Source: Halothece sp964463655
GTDB lineage: Bacteria; Cyanobacteriota; Cyanobacteriia; Cyanobacteriales; Rubidibacteraceae
DNA: 64,000 nucleotides
Direction of reading: 5' to 3'
Assembly (NCBI GenBank): GCA_964463655.1
Contig: CAYXDG010000002.1
Span: 1 to 64,000 of the forward strand
A model generated the notes under the pieces. The model was given only the letters and a program-made list of their open reading frames with translations. It ran no database searches and had not been told where the DNA came from. Below, piece by piece: positions 51,948 to 60,986 of the stretch (position 1 is its first letter; each line of letters opens with the position of its first letter). Position numbers and translations under genes: made by a program.

Positions 51948-53458
51948 TTCAAAGTACAGAATTTGCGATCGCGGTCTTGCTCTGGAAACTGCCAAGAATA
52001 AGCAAAATGACTGACTCCGTTCACATTTGGCACAGAGCGGCGGATAGCTTCCATTTGCACTTCTAAAGGAGGGCGATCGCGAAAGGGTTTTCCCCAAGTG
52101 CCAGCTAAAGCGGGAACGACTTCTCGCTCCCTAGAGGCAACACTTATCGTCCGTTGTACTAAATCCACAATACAACTAGCTTGCCCACACACAGCATAAG
52201 ACATCGGATGCCATTGGGGAACTAGATCAAACCGTGTCCAGGGCTGTAACCTTGAATCAAAACCACCCTCACCCACGACGCGGTTAGCATCAGGGAAAAA
52301 GACGGCCCCACTAGGAATCCCTTCTTGCTGGACCTGATTAACTGCTAGAGAGAGGAAATCAATCACACCTTGGGCCGCATGAGCAACGGTGAGATACCAT
52401 AATTGTTGCTGATATAAATTTTGTCTCGCTTCTAGACTCATTTCCAGTTCTTCAGGTTGGACATTGCGACCTTGCCACAGAGGAGGCGTGTTTTCTGGCT
52501 GTATCTGTGCCATTTTGACGACATCTGTTCGAGTGATATAGCCCTGATCCACAAAGCGTTCGATTAAAAAGCGCCCCTGCTGGTTTAAAGCGCGACTAAA
52601 AAGGGTAGTCAGTGCTGCATCCCCATAAATCCAAAGATTTTTGACCCCACTCACCACAGATTTAGCGCCTGTGCTGCGAGGATAGCGAATATAATCAAAT
52701 AATACGCCATCAGGTTTGCGTTTTAAGACTTCTGCGAGCATAATCAGATAGTCTTGTCTTGCCTGTTCATTGTAGGGGTCAACAAAGGCTTTCGAGATTT
52801 CCCCACTATCAGAGAGATTGGTTTCTCCAAAACCGTTACGAGCCAACACCTGCTCTCGATCGCTGCGTTGAGCGTAAGCATAGCCAAAGTTGAGACTAAA
52901 CAGCCAAGCATACACTTTTAAGTTGCGTTCATGTCCTTTTTCAATCACTTCTGCAAGCATATCGCGATTGCTAATTGAGGGCGATCGCATAACCGAATCC
53001 CAAGAGGTGGGATTCTTGCTCAAAGGAAGCAACACCTGTGCATTATAAAAAACTTCTAGATAAACTTCGTTATAGCCCAAATCAACAATATGATCTAAAA
53101 TCTCTTCGAGATGACCTGGTTTGGTATCGCAGGGATAAACTCTTAACCAAATCGCTTGGGTTTGCGGCCAAGTTTGTTCTCGACAGTTTACCAGTTGCTG
53201 ACCATGATTTTGAATTACCTGTTGGTATTGCCTTTGTGCTGTGGTGTCTCCAGTTATTACTTGCGATCGCAGTTTATCCTTTTGCGCGATCGCGCTCTGT
53301 TCAAACCGACAATAATTATTACGCTGTGCTGCTGCGACAGGAGATAACTGAGCAGAGGTGGCAATAATCACAGTAGTGGCTAAAAAGCCCAATAAAAGCA
53401 GTCGTAAGTGAATGTGCAGGGACTTTAAGCAATTAGATTTGCCTGACATAAGAGCCAT
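51944..53458 (-). CDS. GHL10/YddW-type glycosidase-like exported protein
   Basis: A 504-residue protein with an N-terminal signal anchor (residues ~15-43, LLLLGFLATTVIIATSA). The catalytic-like barrel (~110-480) has LEEILDHIVDLGYNEVYLEV, NLKVYAWLFSLNFGYA, DPYNEQARQDYLIMLAEVL and GVLFDYIRYPRS. These are marks of the glycosyl-hydrolase-like GHL10 (DUF187) family, thought to act on peptidoglycan or exopolysaccharide. It converges with the gene at 51324. It contains internal HIP1 sites. Confidence 0.82.
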   Translation of the reverse strand: MALMSGKSNCLKSLHIHLRLLLLGFLATTVIIATSAQLSPVAAAQRNNYCRFEQSAIAQKDKLRSQVITGDTTAQRQYQQVIQNHGQQLVNCREQTWPQTQAIWLRVYPCDTKPGHLEEILDHIVDLGYNEVYLEVFYNAQVLLPLSKNPTSWDSVMRSPSISNRDMLAEVIEKGHERNLKVYAWLFSLNFGYAYAQRSDREQVLARNGFGETNLSDSGEISKAFVDPYNEQARQDYLIMLAEVLKRKPDGVLFDYIRYPRSTGAKSVVSGVKNLWIYGDAALTTLFSRALNQQGRFLIERFVDQGYITRTDVVKMAQIQPENTPPLWQGRNVQPEELEMSLEARQNLYQQQLWYLTVAHAAQGVIDFLSLAVNQVQQEGIPSGAVFFPDANRVVGEGGFDSRLQPWTRFDLVPQWHPMSYAVCGQASCIVDLVQRTISVASREREVVPALAGTWGKPFRDRPPLEVQMEAIRRSVPNVNGVSHFAYSWQFPEQDRDRKFCTLN

Positions 53459-53537
53459 CCTCTAGAAATAAGGGAGAATAATTTCTTTAAAGAACCTTTT
53501 CCTCAACACCCCTGCACAGTATTTTAACTGAAAAAGA

Positions 53538-53963
53538 CTAGCTGATTTCTCGTCGTAATGCTCGTTCGACTTGTGCCAACTCTTCAGATACACGGTCTTT
53601 CACTCTTTTGGGAATGGGACGGGTTGCATAAGCTGAAGTATAATAATTAGCCAAAGCATTGAGCGCCGTCTGCATGGTTGTAAAAGAGCTTAAGCCAGCT
53701 ATTTTATTATCCCGACGATAGAACGCTGCGTAGTCATTGAACTGTTTGCGGGCTGTTTCAAGCGCTTCCTCCCGCTCTGGATCATCCACTGGGAGGTCGA
53801 TCGTTGTCCGTAAGGTATCTAACACCGTTAGGGTATCTTGACGATAGTCTCCTGTTAAAAAGCCTTTCGCATCTCCACTGCACCCCACTAACGTCATGGT
53901 ACTAATCACCATGACTAATCCTAACGCAAGCAATCGTTTAAGCATTGATCTTATAGACATCAT
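53538..53963 (-). CDS. psb27: Photosystem II assembly lipoprotein Psb27
   Basis: A 141-residue lipoprotein with signal peptide and lipobox LVGC28. The mature part is the four-helix Psb27 bundle: DYRQDTLTVLDTLRTTIDLP, EEALETARKQFNDYAAFYRR, SFTTMQTALNALANYYTSY-like ALNALANYYTSAYATRPIP, and VSEELAQVERALRREI. It binds CP43 in PSII intermediates on the lumen side and helps manganese-cluster assembly. Start could be either of the first two Met. Confidence 0.93.
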   Translation of the reverse strand: MMSIRSMLKRLLALGLVMVISTMTLVGCSGDAKGFLTGDYRQDTLTVLDTLRTTIDLPVDDPEREEALETARKQFNDYAAFYRRDNKIAGLSSFTTMQTALNALANYYTSAYATRPIPKRVKDRVSEELAQVERALRREIS

Positions 53964-54124
53964 TCATTTTCAAAAATTCTGTAGCAAAATTTTACCATCT
54001 TTCCGTCACTGAGCTCGCTTAGATAAAATACCTAAATGGTTGCTAAATAAAAGTCGTCGAAAGCCTCCAGAATTGCGGGGTTTGGGGGCTAACCAGTGTG
54101 GCGCTCGATTTCAGATCACCATTG

Positions 54125-54856
54125 TTAATGATCAATTATTTTTGCTTTCCCTAAAAATTCATAGCCATCAGGAGTAATCTTAAACCGATAAGGCAAGACA
54201 GTCACTCCTTTTTTCATGGCTTCTGCTAATAACTCCGCGTACTTGGGATCGGCTGTTTCTCCTACTGAAAAATGGGTACAGTCCCCGCGATTAATAAAAT
54301 ATAACATGACAGGCTGTGCAGAAGGCAACAGCGCCATTAACTCTCTTAAATGTTTTTGTCCTCTCGTTGTCACGGTATCTGGAAATAACGCTTCTGTTTC
54401 TTTTGCCCAAGTAACATTTTTCACTTCTACATAAATCGGTTTTTCTTCTTTTCCTGTTAATAGAAAATCAATCCGACTTTGATTATCTTTCCCAAATCGC
54501 ACTTCAGGACGAATGGTATCATAATGTCCAGAAAGTTCTGGTAAAAGCTGCTTTTCTAAGGCTAGTTTTATCACTCGATTGGGCAAGTTGGTATTAATGC
54601 CCACCCATGTTGGCACAGTGTCTTGAACTTCGATCGCCTCCCAAGTGTAAGGGTGTTTTCGCTTGGGATTATCACTCACAGAAACCAATACCTTACTCTT
54701 AGGTGTACAAACCCCTGTCATGGGTCCTGTATTCGGACAATGAGCCGTAATGATCTCTCCTGAGTCAAGTTTAATATCAGCCAGAAATCGCTTGTAGCGT
54801 TTAATTAAAGTTCCAGATTGACGGGGAGAATATTGATAAATCAGAGGTTTAGTCAT
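54125..54856 (-). CDS. sfsA: SfsA family protein (DNA/RNA nuclease)
   Basis: A 243-residue SfsA protein. Family parts: FLADIKLDSGEIITAHCPNTG, PMTGVCTPKSKV, WVGINTNLPNRV, VRFGKDNQSRIDFLL and PIYVEVKNVTWA, the last holding ExK of the PD-(D/E)xK nuclease-like site. First named for sugar fermentation stimulation in E. coli; nuclease activity is the present family view. The start touches the stop of the response regulator gene upstream, so they are probably cotranscribed. Confidence 0.92.
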   Translation of the reverse strand: MTKPLIYQYSPRQSGTLIKRYKRFLADIKLDSGEIITAHCPNTGPMTGVCTPKSKVLVSVSDNPKRKHPYTWEAIEVQDTVPTWVGINTNLPNRVIKLALEKQLLPELSGHYDTIRPEVRFGKDNQSRIDFLLTGKEEKPIYVEVKNVTWAKETEALFPDTVTTRGQKHLRELMALLPSAQPVMLYFINRGDCTHFSVGETADPKYAELLAEAMKKGVTVLPYRFKITPDGYEFLGKAKIIDH

Positions 54857-55495
54857 TTAGGAAGTTAGATGGTGTTTAAAGGCAAAACTCACCAACTCTG
54901 CGCGATTATTGGTGTCAGTTTTTCTTAAAAGACTACTCACATATTTTTCCACAGTACGGGGACTCAAATGAAGTTCTTCCCCCATTTCTGTATTAGAATG
55001 CCCTTGAGTCAAAAGTGCTAAAACATCTTTCTCTCGTTGGGTAAAATGAAACTCTTCTTGGTTCTGTTCATGAGTGAAGAAATTCTCCTGTCGGGAGGCG
55101 ATCGCTTTTTCTGATTGTATCATCTGCGATCGCGCTAAGAGATTCTGGACCACCGCCTTTAACTCTTCCATCTCAAAAGGTTTGGGGAGATACACATCAC
55201 AACCTGCTTCATAACCCCGAATACGATCAGCTGTTGTCCCCCGTTGCGTCAGAAAGACCACAGGTAACAGCCGAAACTCTGGGCGCTCTCTCACCTGTTG
55301 AATTAGTTGAAAGCCATCTTTTCTTGGCATTTTAATATCTGCAACAATGAGATGAGGATGATAAGATTCCAGATGCTCTATGGCTTCATCACCATTTTTT
55401 GCAACAATGACACTGTAACCAGATAGTTCTAAATACTCTCGAACAGCGAGTTGAATCCCAGGATCATCTTCAGCCAGTAAAATCAGTAAGGGCAT
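54857..55495 (-). CDS. NarL/LuxR-type response regulator, Rre1/Ycf29-like
   Basis: A 212-residue regulator. The receiver (residues ~3-120) has LAEDDPG and phosphoacceptor Asp53 in LIVADIKMPRKDGF. The C-terminal LuxR HTH (~145-210) has LTQGHSNTEMGEELHLSPRTVEKYVSSL in two halves. It resembles Rre1 (Slr1783)/Ycf29, a stress regulator conserved in cyanobacteria and red-algal plastids that works with kinase Hik34 or Hik2. No kinase is adjacent. Confidence 0.85.
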   Translation of the reverse strand: MPLLILLAEDDPGIQLAVREYLELSGYSVIVAKNGDEAIEHLESYHPHLIVADIKMPRKDGFQLIQQVRERPEFRLLPVVFLTQRGTTADRIRGYEAGCDVYLPKPFEMEELKAVVQNLLARSQMIQSEKAIASRQENFFTHEQNQEEFHFTQREKDVLALLTQGHSNTEMGEELHLSPRTVEKYVSSLLRKTDTNNRAELVSFAFKHHLTS

Positions 55496-55593
55496 AATGA
55501 CATCAATTTAGACAAAGGTTGTCTGCTATGTTCCTATTCTAGGAGATAATCACACTGGGGTCACATAAATAACTAATGATTAATTATGAATTA

Positions 55594-56100
55594 TTAAGTC
55601 TCTTCGTATCCTTGGATATTTTCAGGATTAAACTGACGTAAAATGCGGGTGGCTTGTTCATTAACTAATTCTGATCCTTTCACAACAAGGAGATATTTTC
55701 CCTCATTTAAACGATTACGATAAGGGAGTGCGTCACCACTGCCAAAGGCGATTCCAACACCACCACCGACAAAAAATGCACCCATCAAAGCAGCGATTGC
55801 GCCAAAGAAACCGCCAATAACATGATTGCCAAATTCTCCAGCCCAATCAAATAAATAAATTTCAGTCAAAACATTAAACGCATATCCCGCAGCAAAACCA
55901 AAGGGAAATAACCAAATTGCCATCTGAAAGATTTGTTGTCTTGCTTGTTTCTTGGGATTAATTAATCCAAATTCATCGGCGGTTTTGTATCCTTTTCCCA
56001 GCATTTCTATTTGTTCTTGTTTAATTCCTTCTCTTAAAAGCGTGGTATAAGCATCTTCTGCTTGCATCCGATTAGAAAGAACAGCAATTAAATATTTCAT
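55594..56100 (-). CDS. Glycine-zipper membrane protein with YflT-like N-terminus
   Basis: A 168-residue protein. The N-terminal ~50 residues (YLIAVLSNRMQAEDAYTTLLREGI) resemble general-stress YflT/heat-induced domains. Two Gly/Ala-rich hydrophobic segments follow (~70-125, FGFAAGYAFNVL, VIGGFFGAIAALMGAFFVGGGVGIAFG in parts). The end (YLLVVKGSELVNEQATRIL) repeats a ferredoxin-like strand-helix pattern. Start is the ATG ending at 56100, with AAGGAT upstream. Function unknown; probably membrane stress response. Confidence 0.72.
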   Translation of the reverse strand: MKYLIAVLSNRMQAEDAYTTLLREGIKQEQIEMLGKGYKTADEFGLINPKKQARQQIFQMAIWLFPFGFAAGYAFNVLTEIYLFDWAGEFGNHVIGGFFGAIAALMGAFFVGGGVGIAFGSGDALPYRNRLNEGKYLLVVKGSELVNEQATRILRQFNPENIQGYEET

Positions 56101-56283
56101 AATGTTTATCCTTAACACCTAATTATTTCTTACATTGTATCCTATTGCTCAGTATAGCAATTTAGAATCAGTTAGAAATTCTCTTGATCGCGCCCAGATT
56201 TGATCAGTCCAAATTATTTTTACAATCTAACCAACCTACGCTTCAATTACAATAATGATTAAAGAAGTACGAGGATATGTCCT

Positions 56284-57072
56284 GTGTCTAATTCTATAAA
56301 TCCTAACACTCTAGCACTAGACTTTGATGGCGTTTTGTGTGATGGACGTGCTGAATATCTTGAAAGTAGTTGGCAAGTTTATCAGGAAATCTGGAAAGAT
56401 TCTAACATTAATCTTGAAGCAATCAGACCCCGCTTTTATGAACTGCGATCGGTGATTGAAACGGGTTGGGAAATGCCATTACTCTTAAGATCATTGCAAG
56501 AAGGTATCTCTGATACAGAAATTTTTAAAAACTGGTCAGCGCTTGTTCGTGAAATGTTAGACAAGTACGGTTTGACTCAGCAGGAAATGGCGCAATTATT
56601 GGACGAGAAGCGCGATCGCTGGCTTGAAACGGACCCAGATGATTGGCTATCCCATCATGAATTTTACCAAGGGGCGATCGCAAAAGTTCAAGATGTTCTC
56701 AATCAGCAAACAACACAGATTTATATTATCACGACCAAAGAAGGGCGTTTTGCAAAGACACTATTAGAAAAACAGGGAATTGATTTTCCCAAGGATCAGA
56801 TCATTGGAAAAGAAGCGAAACAGCCAAAACATAAAACTCTCAGCAGATTATTAAGCGATCAAGATTCTCCTGCTGTCTGGTTTGTCGAAGATCGATTACA
56901 AACTCTCCTCAGTGTTGCTGATTCCCCCGACTTAGAAACAGTCCGCTTATTTTTAGCGACATGGGGTTATAATACAGCGCGATCGCGTTCTCTTGCAAAA
57001 GAAGATCAACGGATGCAGCTATTGACTCTAGACCAGTTTCAGCAAGACTTCTCTCAATGGGTGAACAATTAA
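56284..57072 (+). CDS. HAD-superfamily hydrolase
   Basis: A 262-residue HAD protein: nucleophile motif ALDFDGVLCDG, motif II IYIITTKEGRF, lysine in KHKTLSRLLSD region, and motif III/IV VWFVEDRLQTL. The helical cap spans ~30-115. It would remove phosphate from a small metabolite, which cannot be named. The start is GTG 56284 with GAGGATATGTCCT upstream. Confidence 0.85.
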   Translation: MSNSINPNTLALDFDGVLCDGRAEYLESSWQVYQEIWKDSNINLEAIRPRFYELRSVIETGWEMPLLLRSLQEGISDTEIFKNWSALVREMLDKYGLTQQEMAQLLDEKRDRWLETDPDDWLSHHEFYQGAIAKVQDVLNQQTTQIYIITTKEGRFAKTLLEKQGIDFPKDQIIGKEAKQPKHKTLSRLLSDQDSPAVWFVEDRLQTLLSVADSPDLETVRLFLATWGYNTARSRSLAKEDQRMQLLTLDQFQQDFSQWVNN

Positions 57073-57184
57073 TACTGAATCAGCAGTTGTATAGAGGTTA
57101 GTATGATTTGAGAATGATAGATTAGGATTGAGATAGAATCTTTTTAATTGTCAATGATCAATTGTCAATTGTATCGTATTAGTT

Positions 57185-58498
57185 ATGACTCCAAATCCTC
57201 TCATTACAAACTCAGTTGAAAAACTAAACTATCGCGTTACCATCGGTGATGTGGCTGCGGAAACTGGCTTAAAATTAGCAGAAACCCAAAAAGGGTTAGT
57301 CTCACTCGCAGCAGATGCGGGTGGACATTTACAAGTCAGTGAAACGGGAGATATTACTTATCTTTTCCCAGAAAACTTCCGCACCATTCTCCGCAATAAA
57401 TACCTCCGTTTACGTCTCAAAGAATGGTGGGATAAAATTTCTGGAACTCTATTTTATCTGTTTCGGATTTCGTTTGGAATTATTTTAATTGCTTCGATTA
57501 TTTTAATCGTCGTTACAATTTCTGTGATTATAATTGGCGCTCAAATGAATTCCGATGAAGGAGATTCTGATCAGGGAGGAGGGGGAGGTTTTTCCTTCGG
57601 CTTTTTCCCGTTTTGGTTTGGTCCAGATTTATTCTGGTTTTTCTCCCCTAGATATTATGAATATGAAGACGAGGAACGTATTTCTAGACGCAATCCTCGT
57701 CAAAAAAGTGAATTGAGTTTTTTAGAAGCGATATTTTCTTTCTTGTTTGGGGATGGCAACCCCAATGGTAAGTTAGAGGAAAGACGTTGGCAAGAAATTG
57801 GCGCAGTAATTCGTAATCATGGCGGTGCAGTTGTGGGTGAACAAATTGCTCCTTATCTAGATAACATTGATCAAAAAAGTTGGGAAGATGAAAACTATAT
57901 GTTATCCGTTTTAACCCGATTTAATGGCATCCCAGAAGTCACTGAAGACGGAAACATTATCTACTATTTTCCCGAGTTACAAGTAACCGCAACGGAAACC
58001 CAAAAACAATCTGTGGAGTCTTATCTCAAAGAAAGAAAATGGCACTTTACTAAAGCAACCAGCACTCAGAAAATGATCGCCATTGGTTTAGGTGGGGCGA
58101 ATTTAATTTTAGCTCTAATGTTGGGGTCATTATTGTCTGGAGAAGTGGCTGCACAATGGGGCGGATTAGTTGCTTTTGTTAATGGAATTTATGGTATAAT
58201 TCTACTCTATGCGATCGCATATCTAATCACGCCCTTAATTCGGTATTTCTGGATACAACAAAAGAATCAAAAAATTACCTCTCGCAATGAAACCCGTTCC
58301 CAATATGCTCAGATTTTAGTTAGCCCCGATCGAGGTTTAGAAGCTAAACTAGAAACGGCTCAAAAATTTGCTTCAAATACTGTATTAAGTGAAGAAGAAA
58401 TCGCTTACTCTACAGAAGAGGATTTAATCGATCAAGAGGCAACTCGTAGCGATAAAATTGATGAAGACTGGGAACGTCGTTTGAACAGTAACCAGTGA
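57185..58498 (+). CDS. Membrane protein of the At5g03900-like family
   Basis: A 437-residue protein. Two related ~55-residue segments, each like a winged helix, lie at ~15-70 (GDVAAETGLKLAETQKGLVS, GHLQVSETGDITYLFP) and ~200-262 (RWQEIGAVIRNHGGAVVGEQ, GIPEVTEDGNIIYYFPEL). After the first come a membrane helix (~90-117) and a Gly/Phe/Trp-rich loop; after the second come two more helices (~295-350) and an acidic tail. The family is shared by cyanobacteria and plant plastids, where it is loosely linked to iron-sulfur biogenesis. Function is unproved. Confidence 0.75.
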   Translation: MTPNPLITNSVEKLNYRVTIGDVAAETGLKLAETQKGLVSLAADAGGHLQVSETGDITYLFPENFRTILRNKYLRLRLKEWWDKISGTLFYLFRISFGIILIASIILIVVTISVIIIGAQMNSDEGDSDQGGGGGFSFGFFPFWFGPDLFWFFSPRYYEYEDEERISRRNPRQKSELSFLEAIFSFLFGDGNPNGKLEERRWQEIGAVIRNHGGAVVGEQIAPYLDNIDQKSWEDENYMLSVLTRFNGIPEVTEDGNIIYYFPELQVTATETQKQSVESYLKERKWHFTKATSTQKMIAIGLGGANLILALMLGSLLSGEVAAQWGGLVAFVNGIYGIILLYAIAYLITPLIRYFWIQQKNQKITSRNETRSQYAQILVSPDRGLEAKLETAQKFASNTVLSEEEIAYSTEEDLIDQEATRSDKIDEDWERRLNSNQ

Positions 58499-58548
58499 GG
58501 AGTGAGTTAACAAATAACTAATAACAAATAACTAATAACAAAACTAAT
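58494..58548 (+). repeat. Left copy of a 55-bp exact duplication at the assembly gap
   Basis: This 55-bp stretch, which starts within the final codons of the preceding gene, is identical to 58649-58703 on the other side of the N-run. Most of it is a (TAACAAA/TAACTAA) heptamer array. Confidence 0.85.
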
Positions 58549-58648
58549 NNNNNNNNNNNNNNNNNNNNNNNNNNNNNNNNNNNNNNNNNNNNNNNNNNNN
58601 NNNNNNNNNNNNNNNNNNNNNNNNNNNNNNNNNNNNNNNNNNNNNNNN
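58549..58648. other. Assembly gap (100 N)
   Basis: Exactly 100 unknown bases, a conventional placeholder. The flanks are the same 55-bp sequence, so the two contig ends probably overlap and the true missing length may be zero. Confidence 0.95.
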
Positions 58649-58714
58649 AGTGAGGAGTGAGTTAACAAATAACTAATAACAAATAACTAATAACAAAACT
58701 AATAACAAAACTAA
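58649..58714 (+). repeat. Right copy of the 55-bp duplication with heptamer array before the ABC exporter gene
   Basis: After AGTGAGGAGTGAG, units of TAACAAA and TAACTAA alternate, ending 4 nt before ATG 58719. No Shine-Dalgarno lies between array and start. Confidence 0.7.
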
Positions 58715-58718
58715 TTAA

Positions 58719-60419
58719 ATGCAAAAACGAATTGATTTTACGTTAATCAAACGATTTTGGTCGATCGCGCAACTGTATTGGTTGGGTGAGGAAAAATGGA
58801 AAGCAAGAGGGCTATTATTTGTTATTACCCTCATGTTAGTTACTTATACTGTTTTAAGCGTTATTCTCAATCAACAACGAGGAAGTCTAATTACCGCGCT
58901 TTCTCAAATGAGTGAGGAGGAATTTTGGAGTGGATTACTGATTTATTTTGGTGTCATTCTTGCTTATATTCCTTTGTTTGCTGGTGCGAATTATTTAATT
59001 GATCTGTTAGGATTATTTTGGCGGCGATGGTTAACTGAACGTTTTCTTGATAATTATTTTCTCGATCGCGCTTACTATAAATTAACCTCCTATAGTGAGA
59101 TTGATAATCCTGATCAACGGATTTCTCAAGATGTGCGATCGTTTACTCAAGACTCCCTAACCTTTCTCTTAGTTACCCTTTCTTCCCTATTCCAAATCAT
59201 CGGATTTAGCGGTCAACTGTGGATAATTTCGTTTCCGCTGGTCGTCTTTCTTTTCATTTACGCGATCGTGGGAACATTGATGACAGTTGGTATTTTTGGA
59301 AAAGCATTAGTTCGTCTTAACTTTGAACAATTAAAGCGAGAAGCTAACTTCCGTTTTGGGTTAGTTCGGATTCGAGAAAATGCGGAATCCATTGCCTTTT
59401 ACCAAGGAGAAGACCAAGAAGAAAATCAAGTGAAATATCGCTTTAATGAAGCGTTTAGCAACTTTAAACGCTTGATATTATGGCAAGATTTAGGCTTAAT
59501 GTCTTTTACGAACAGTTATCAGTTGCTTACCTATGCTGTCCCTTTTCTAATTCTAGCACCAAGAGTCTTTTCAGGAGAATTAGAAGTCGGGAAAGTGACC
59601 GAAGCACAAGGGGCTTTTTTACAAATCTTTTTCTCTCTTAACCTAGTTGTTAGTCGTTTTCAATCCTTAACAGAATTTGGTGCTGGAATTAATCGGATTT
59701 ATAGTTTTGCTGACTATATTAATCTCACTTCAGAAGAGAAAGAAGCAAAAGAAAACAAAAATGGCTCTACCATAAAGATGGTGAATCAAGAACAGATTGT
59801 AGCGGAAAATTTAACCTTACAAACGCCTAACCATCAGCGAACTTTAATCCAAAATTTAACAGTTGAAGTTCCTCAAAATGGAGGATTACTAATTATGGGT
59901 GCGAGTGGTTGTGGGAAAAGTTCTCTCTTGCGTGCTATTGCGGGCTTATGGGAATCAGGAAGTGGGAAAATTAGTCGTCCTCCTTTATCCGAAATTCTCT
60001 TTTTACCCCAACGTCCTTACATGATTTTAGGCAGTTTGCGAGAAGAATTGATTTATCCTCAAACTGAAAGCAATCTCACGGATGAAGAATTAGCGAACAT
60101 TTTAAATCAGGTGAATCTTCCCCATTTAATTGAACGGTTTGGCAATTTAAGTGTAGAAATGAATTGGGGAGATGTTCTATCTTTAGGAGAACAGCAAAGA
60201 GTTGCCTTTGCTCGTATTCTAATCAATAAACCCCGTTATGTGGTATTAGATGAAGCAACCAGCGCCTTAGATGTAGAAAATGAAGAATCTCTCTATGAGA
60301 AGTTACAAACCATTGCGGTAACTTATGTGAGTGTTGGACATCGTCCGACCTTACAAAAGTATCATCAAATTGTTTTACAATTAGCAGAGGATCAGTCTTG
60401 GCAAATTAAACAGTTGTAG
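58719..60419 (+). CDS. ABC transporter with fused permease and ATPase, ABCD/YddA-like
   Basis: A 566-residue half-transporter. Residues ~1-330 form the membrane domain of the SbmA/BacA/ABCD type (LIDLLGLFWRRWLTERFLDNYF split, YYKLTSYSEIDNPDQRISQD, RENAESIAFYQGED with the EEA-like loop). The ATPase has GASGCGKSSLLRAIAGLW, signature LSLGEQQRVAFARIL and Walker B YVVLDEATSALD. Relatives move peptides, B12 or fatty acyl-CoA. Substrate unknown. The gene follows a heptamer array and an assembly gap. Confidence 0.9.
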   Translation: MQKRIDFTLIKRFWSIAQLYWLGEEKWKARGLLFVITLMLVTYTVLSVILNQQRGSLITALSQMSEEEFWSGLLIYFGVILAYIPLFAGANYLIDLLGLFWRRWLTERFLDNYFLDRAYYKLTSYSEIDNPDQRISQDVRSFTQDSLTFLLVTLSSLFQIIGFSGQLWIISFPLVVFLFIYAIVGTLMTVGIFGKALVRLNFEQLKREANFRFGLVRIRENAESIAFYQGEDQEENQVKYRFNEAFSNFKRLILWQDLGLMSFTNSYQLLTYAVPFLILAPRVFSGELEVGKVTEAQGAFLQIFFSLNLVVSRFQSLTEFGAGINRIYSFADYINLTSEEKEAKENKNGSTIKMVNQEQIVAENLTLQTPNHQRTLIQNLTVEVPQNGGLLIMGASGCGKSSLLRAIAGLWESGSGKISRPPLSEILFLPQRPYMILGSLREELIYPQTESNLTDEELANILNQVNLPHLIERFGNLSVEMNWGDVLSLGEQQRVAFARILINKPRYVVLDEATSALDVENEESLYEKLQTIAVTYVSVGHRPTLQKYHQIVLQLAEDQSWQIKQL

Positions 60420-60457
60420 ATATTGAAATCTCTCAAAACTAAACGGAGAATGAAAGT

Positions 60458-60889
60458 ATGGAAGAACTACTTACCCTGCGCCAATATATTCAAGAACAAA
60501 ACTATGATCAAGCCCTAGAATTAATTGCAGAAATGGAGGAGATGTCTAAAGAAGACAAACTGAATAAAATTTATAGCTATGCTGTCATTCTCCTTCTGCA
60601 TCTGATTAAACAAGCAGCAGAGCAACGCACGACTCGTTCTTGGGATTTTTCCATTTACAATGCAACCAAAGAAATCCGACGGGTGAATAAACGTCGCAAA
60701 TCTGGGGGCTATTATGCAAGCGTTGCCGAATTAAAAGAAACTTTAGCAGATGCCTTTGATACTGCGATCAAAAAAGCCGCTTTAGAAGCCTTTTCAGGAC
60801 AATATACAGAAACTGAAATTGCAGAAAAAATTGACAAAAATACTATCTTAGCCACTGCTCTAGATTATATTAAAGCAGAATCGAACTAG
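60458..60889 (+). CDS. DUF29-like helical protein
   Basis: A 143-residue all-helical protein: QYIQEQNYDQALELIAEMEE, MSKEDKLNKIYSYAVILLLHL, IKQAAEQRTTRSWDFSIYNA and KKAALEAFSGQYTETEIAEKI. The middle (SYAVILLLHLIKQAAE..RSW) aligns by eye with DUF29 proteins such as the one at 44190, although the ends differ. GGAGAATGAAAGT precedes the ATG. Function unknown. Confidence 0.7.
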   Translation: MEELLTLRQYIQEQNYDQALELIAEMEEMSKEDKLNKIYSYAVILLLHLIKQAAEQRTTRSWDFSIYNATKEIRRVNKRRKSGGYYASVAELKETLADAFDTAIKKAALEAFSGQYTETEIAEKIDKNTILATALDYIKAESN

Positions 60890-60986
60890 AGAAAACAATC
60901 GTGGTTGATTATTTTGTCCATGAGTCATCTTATACTGATCAAGAATCACTCAATCAAGTTTACGGAAATATAGGAGAATAAGTGTA

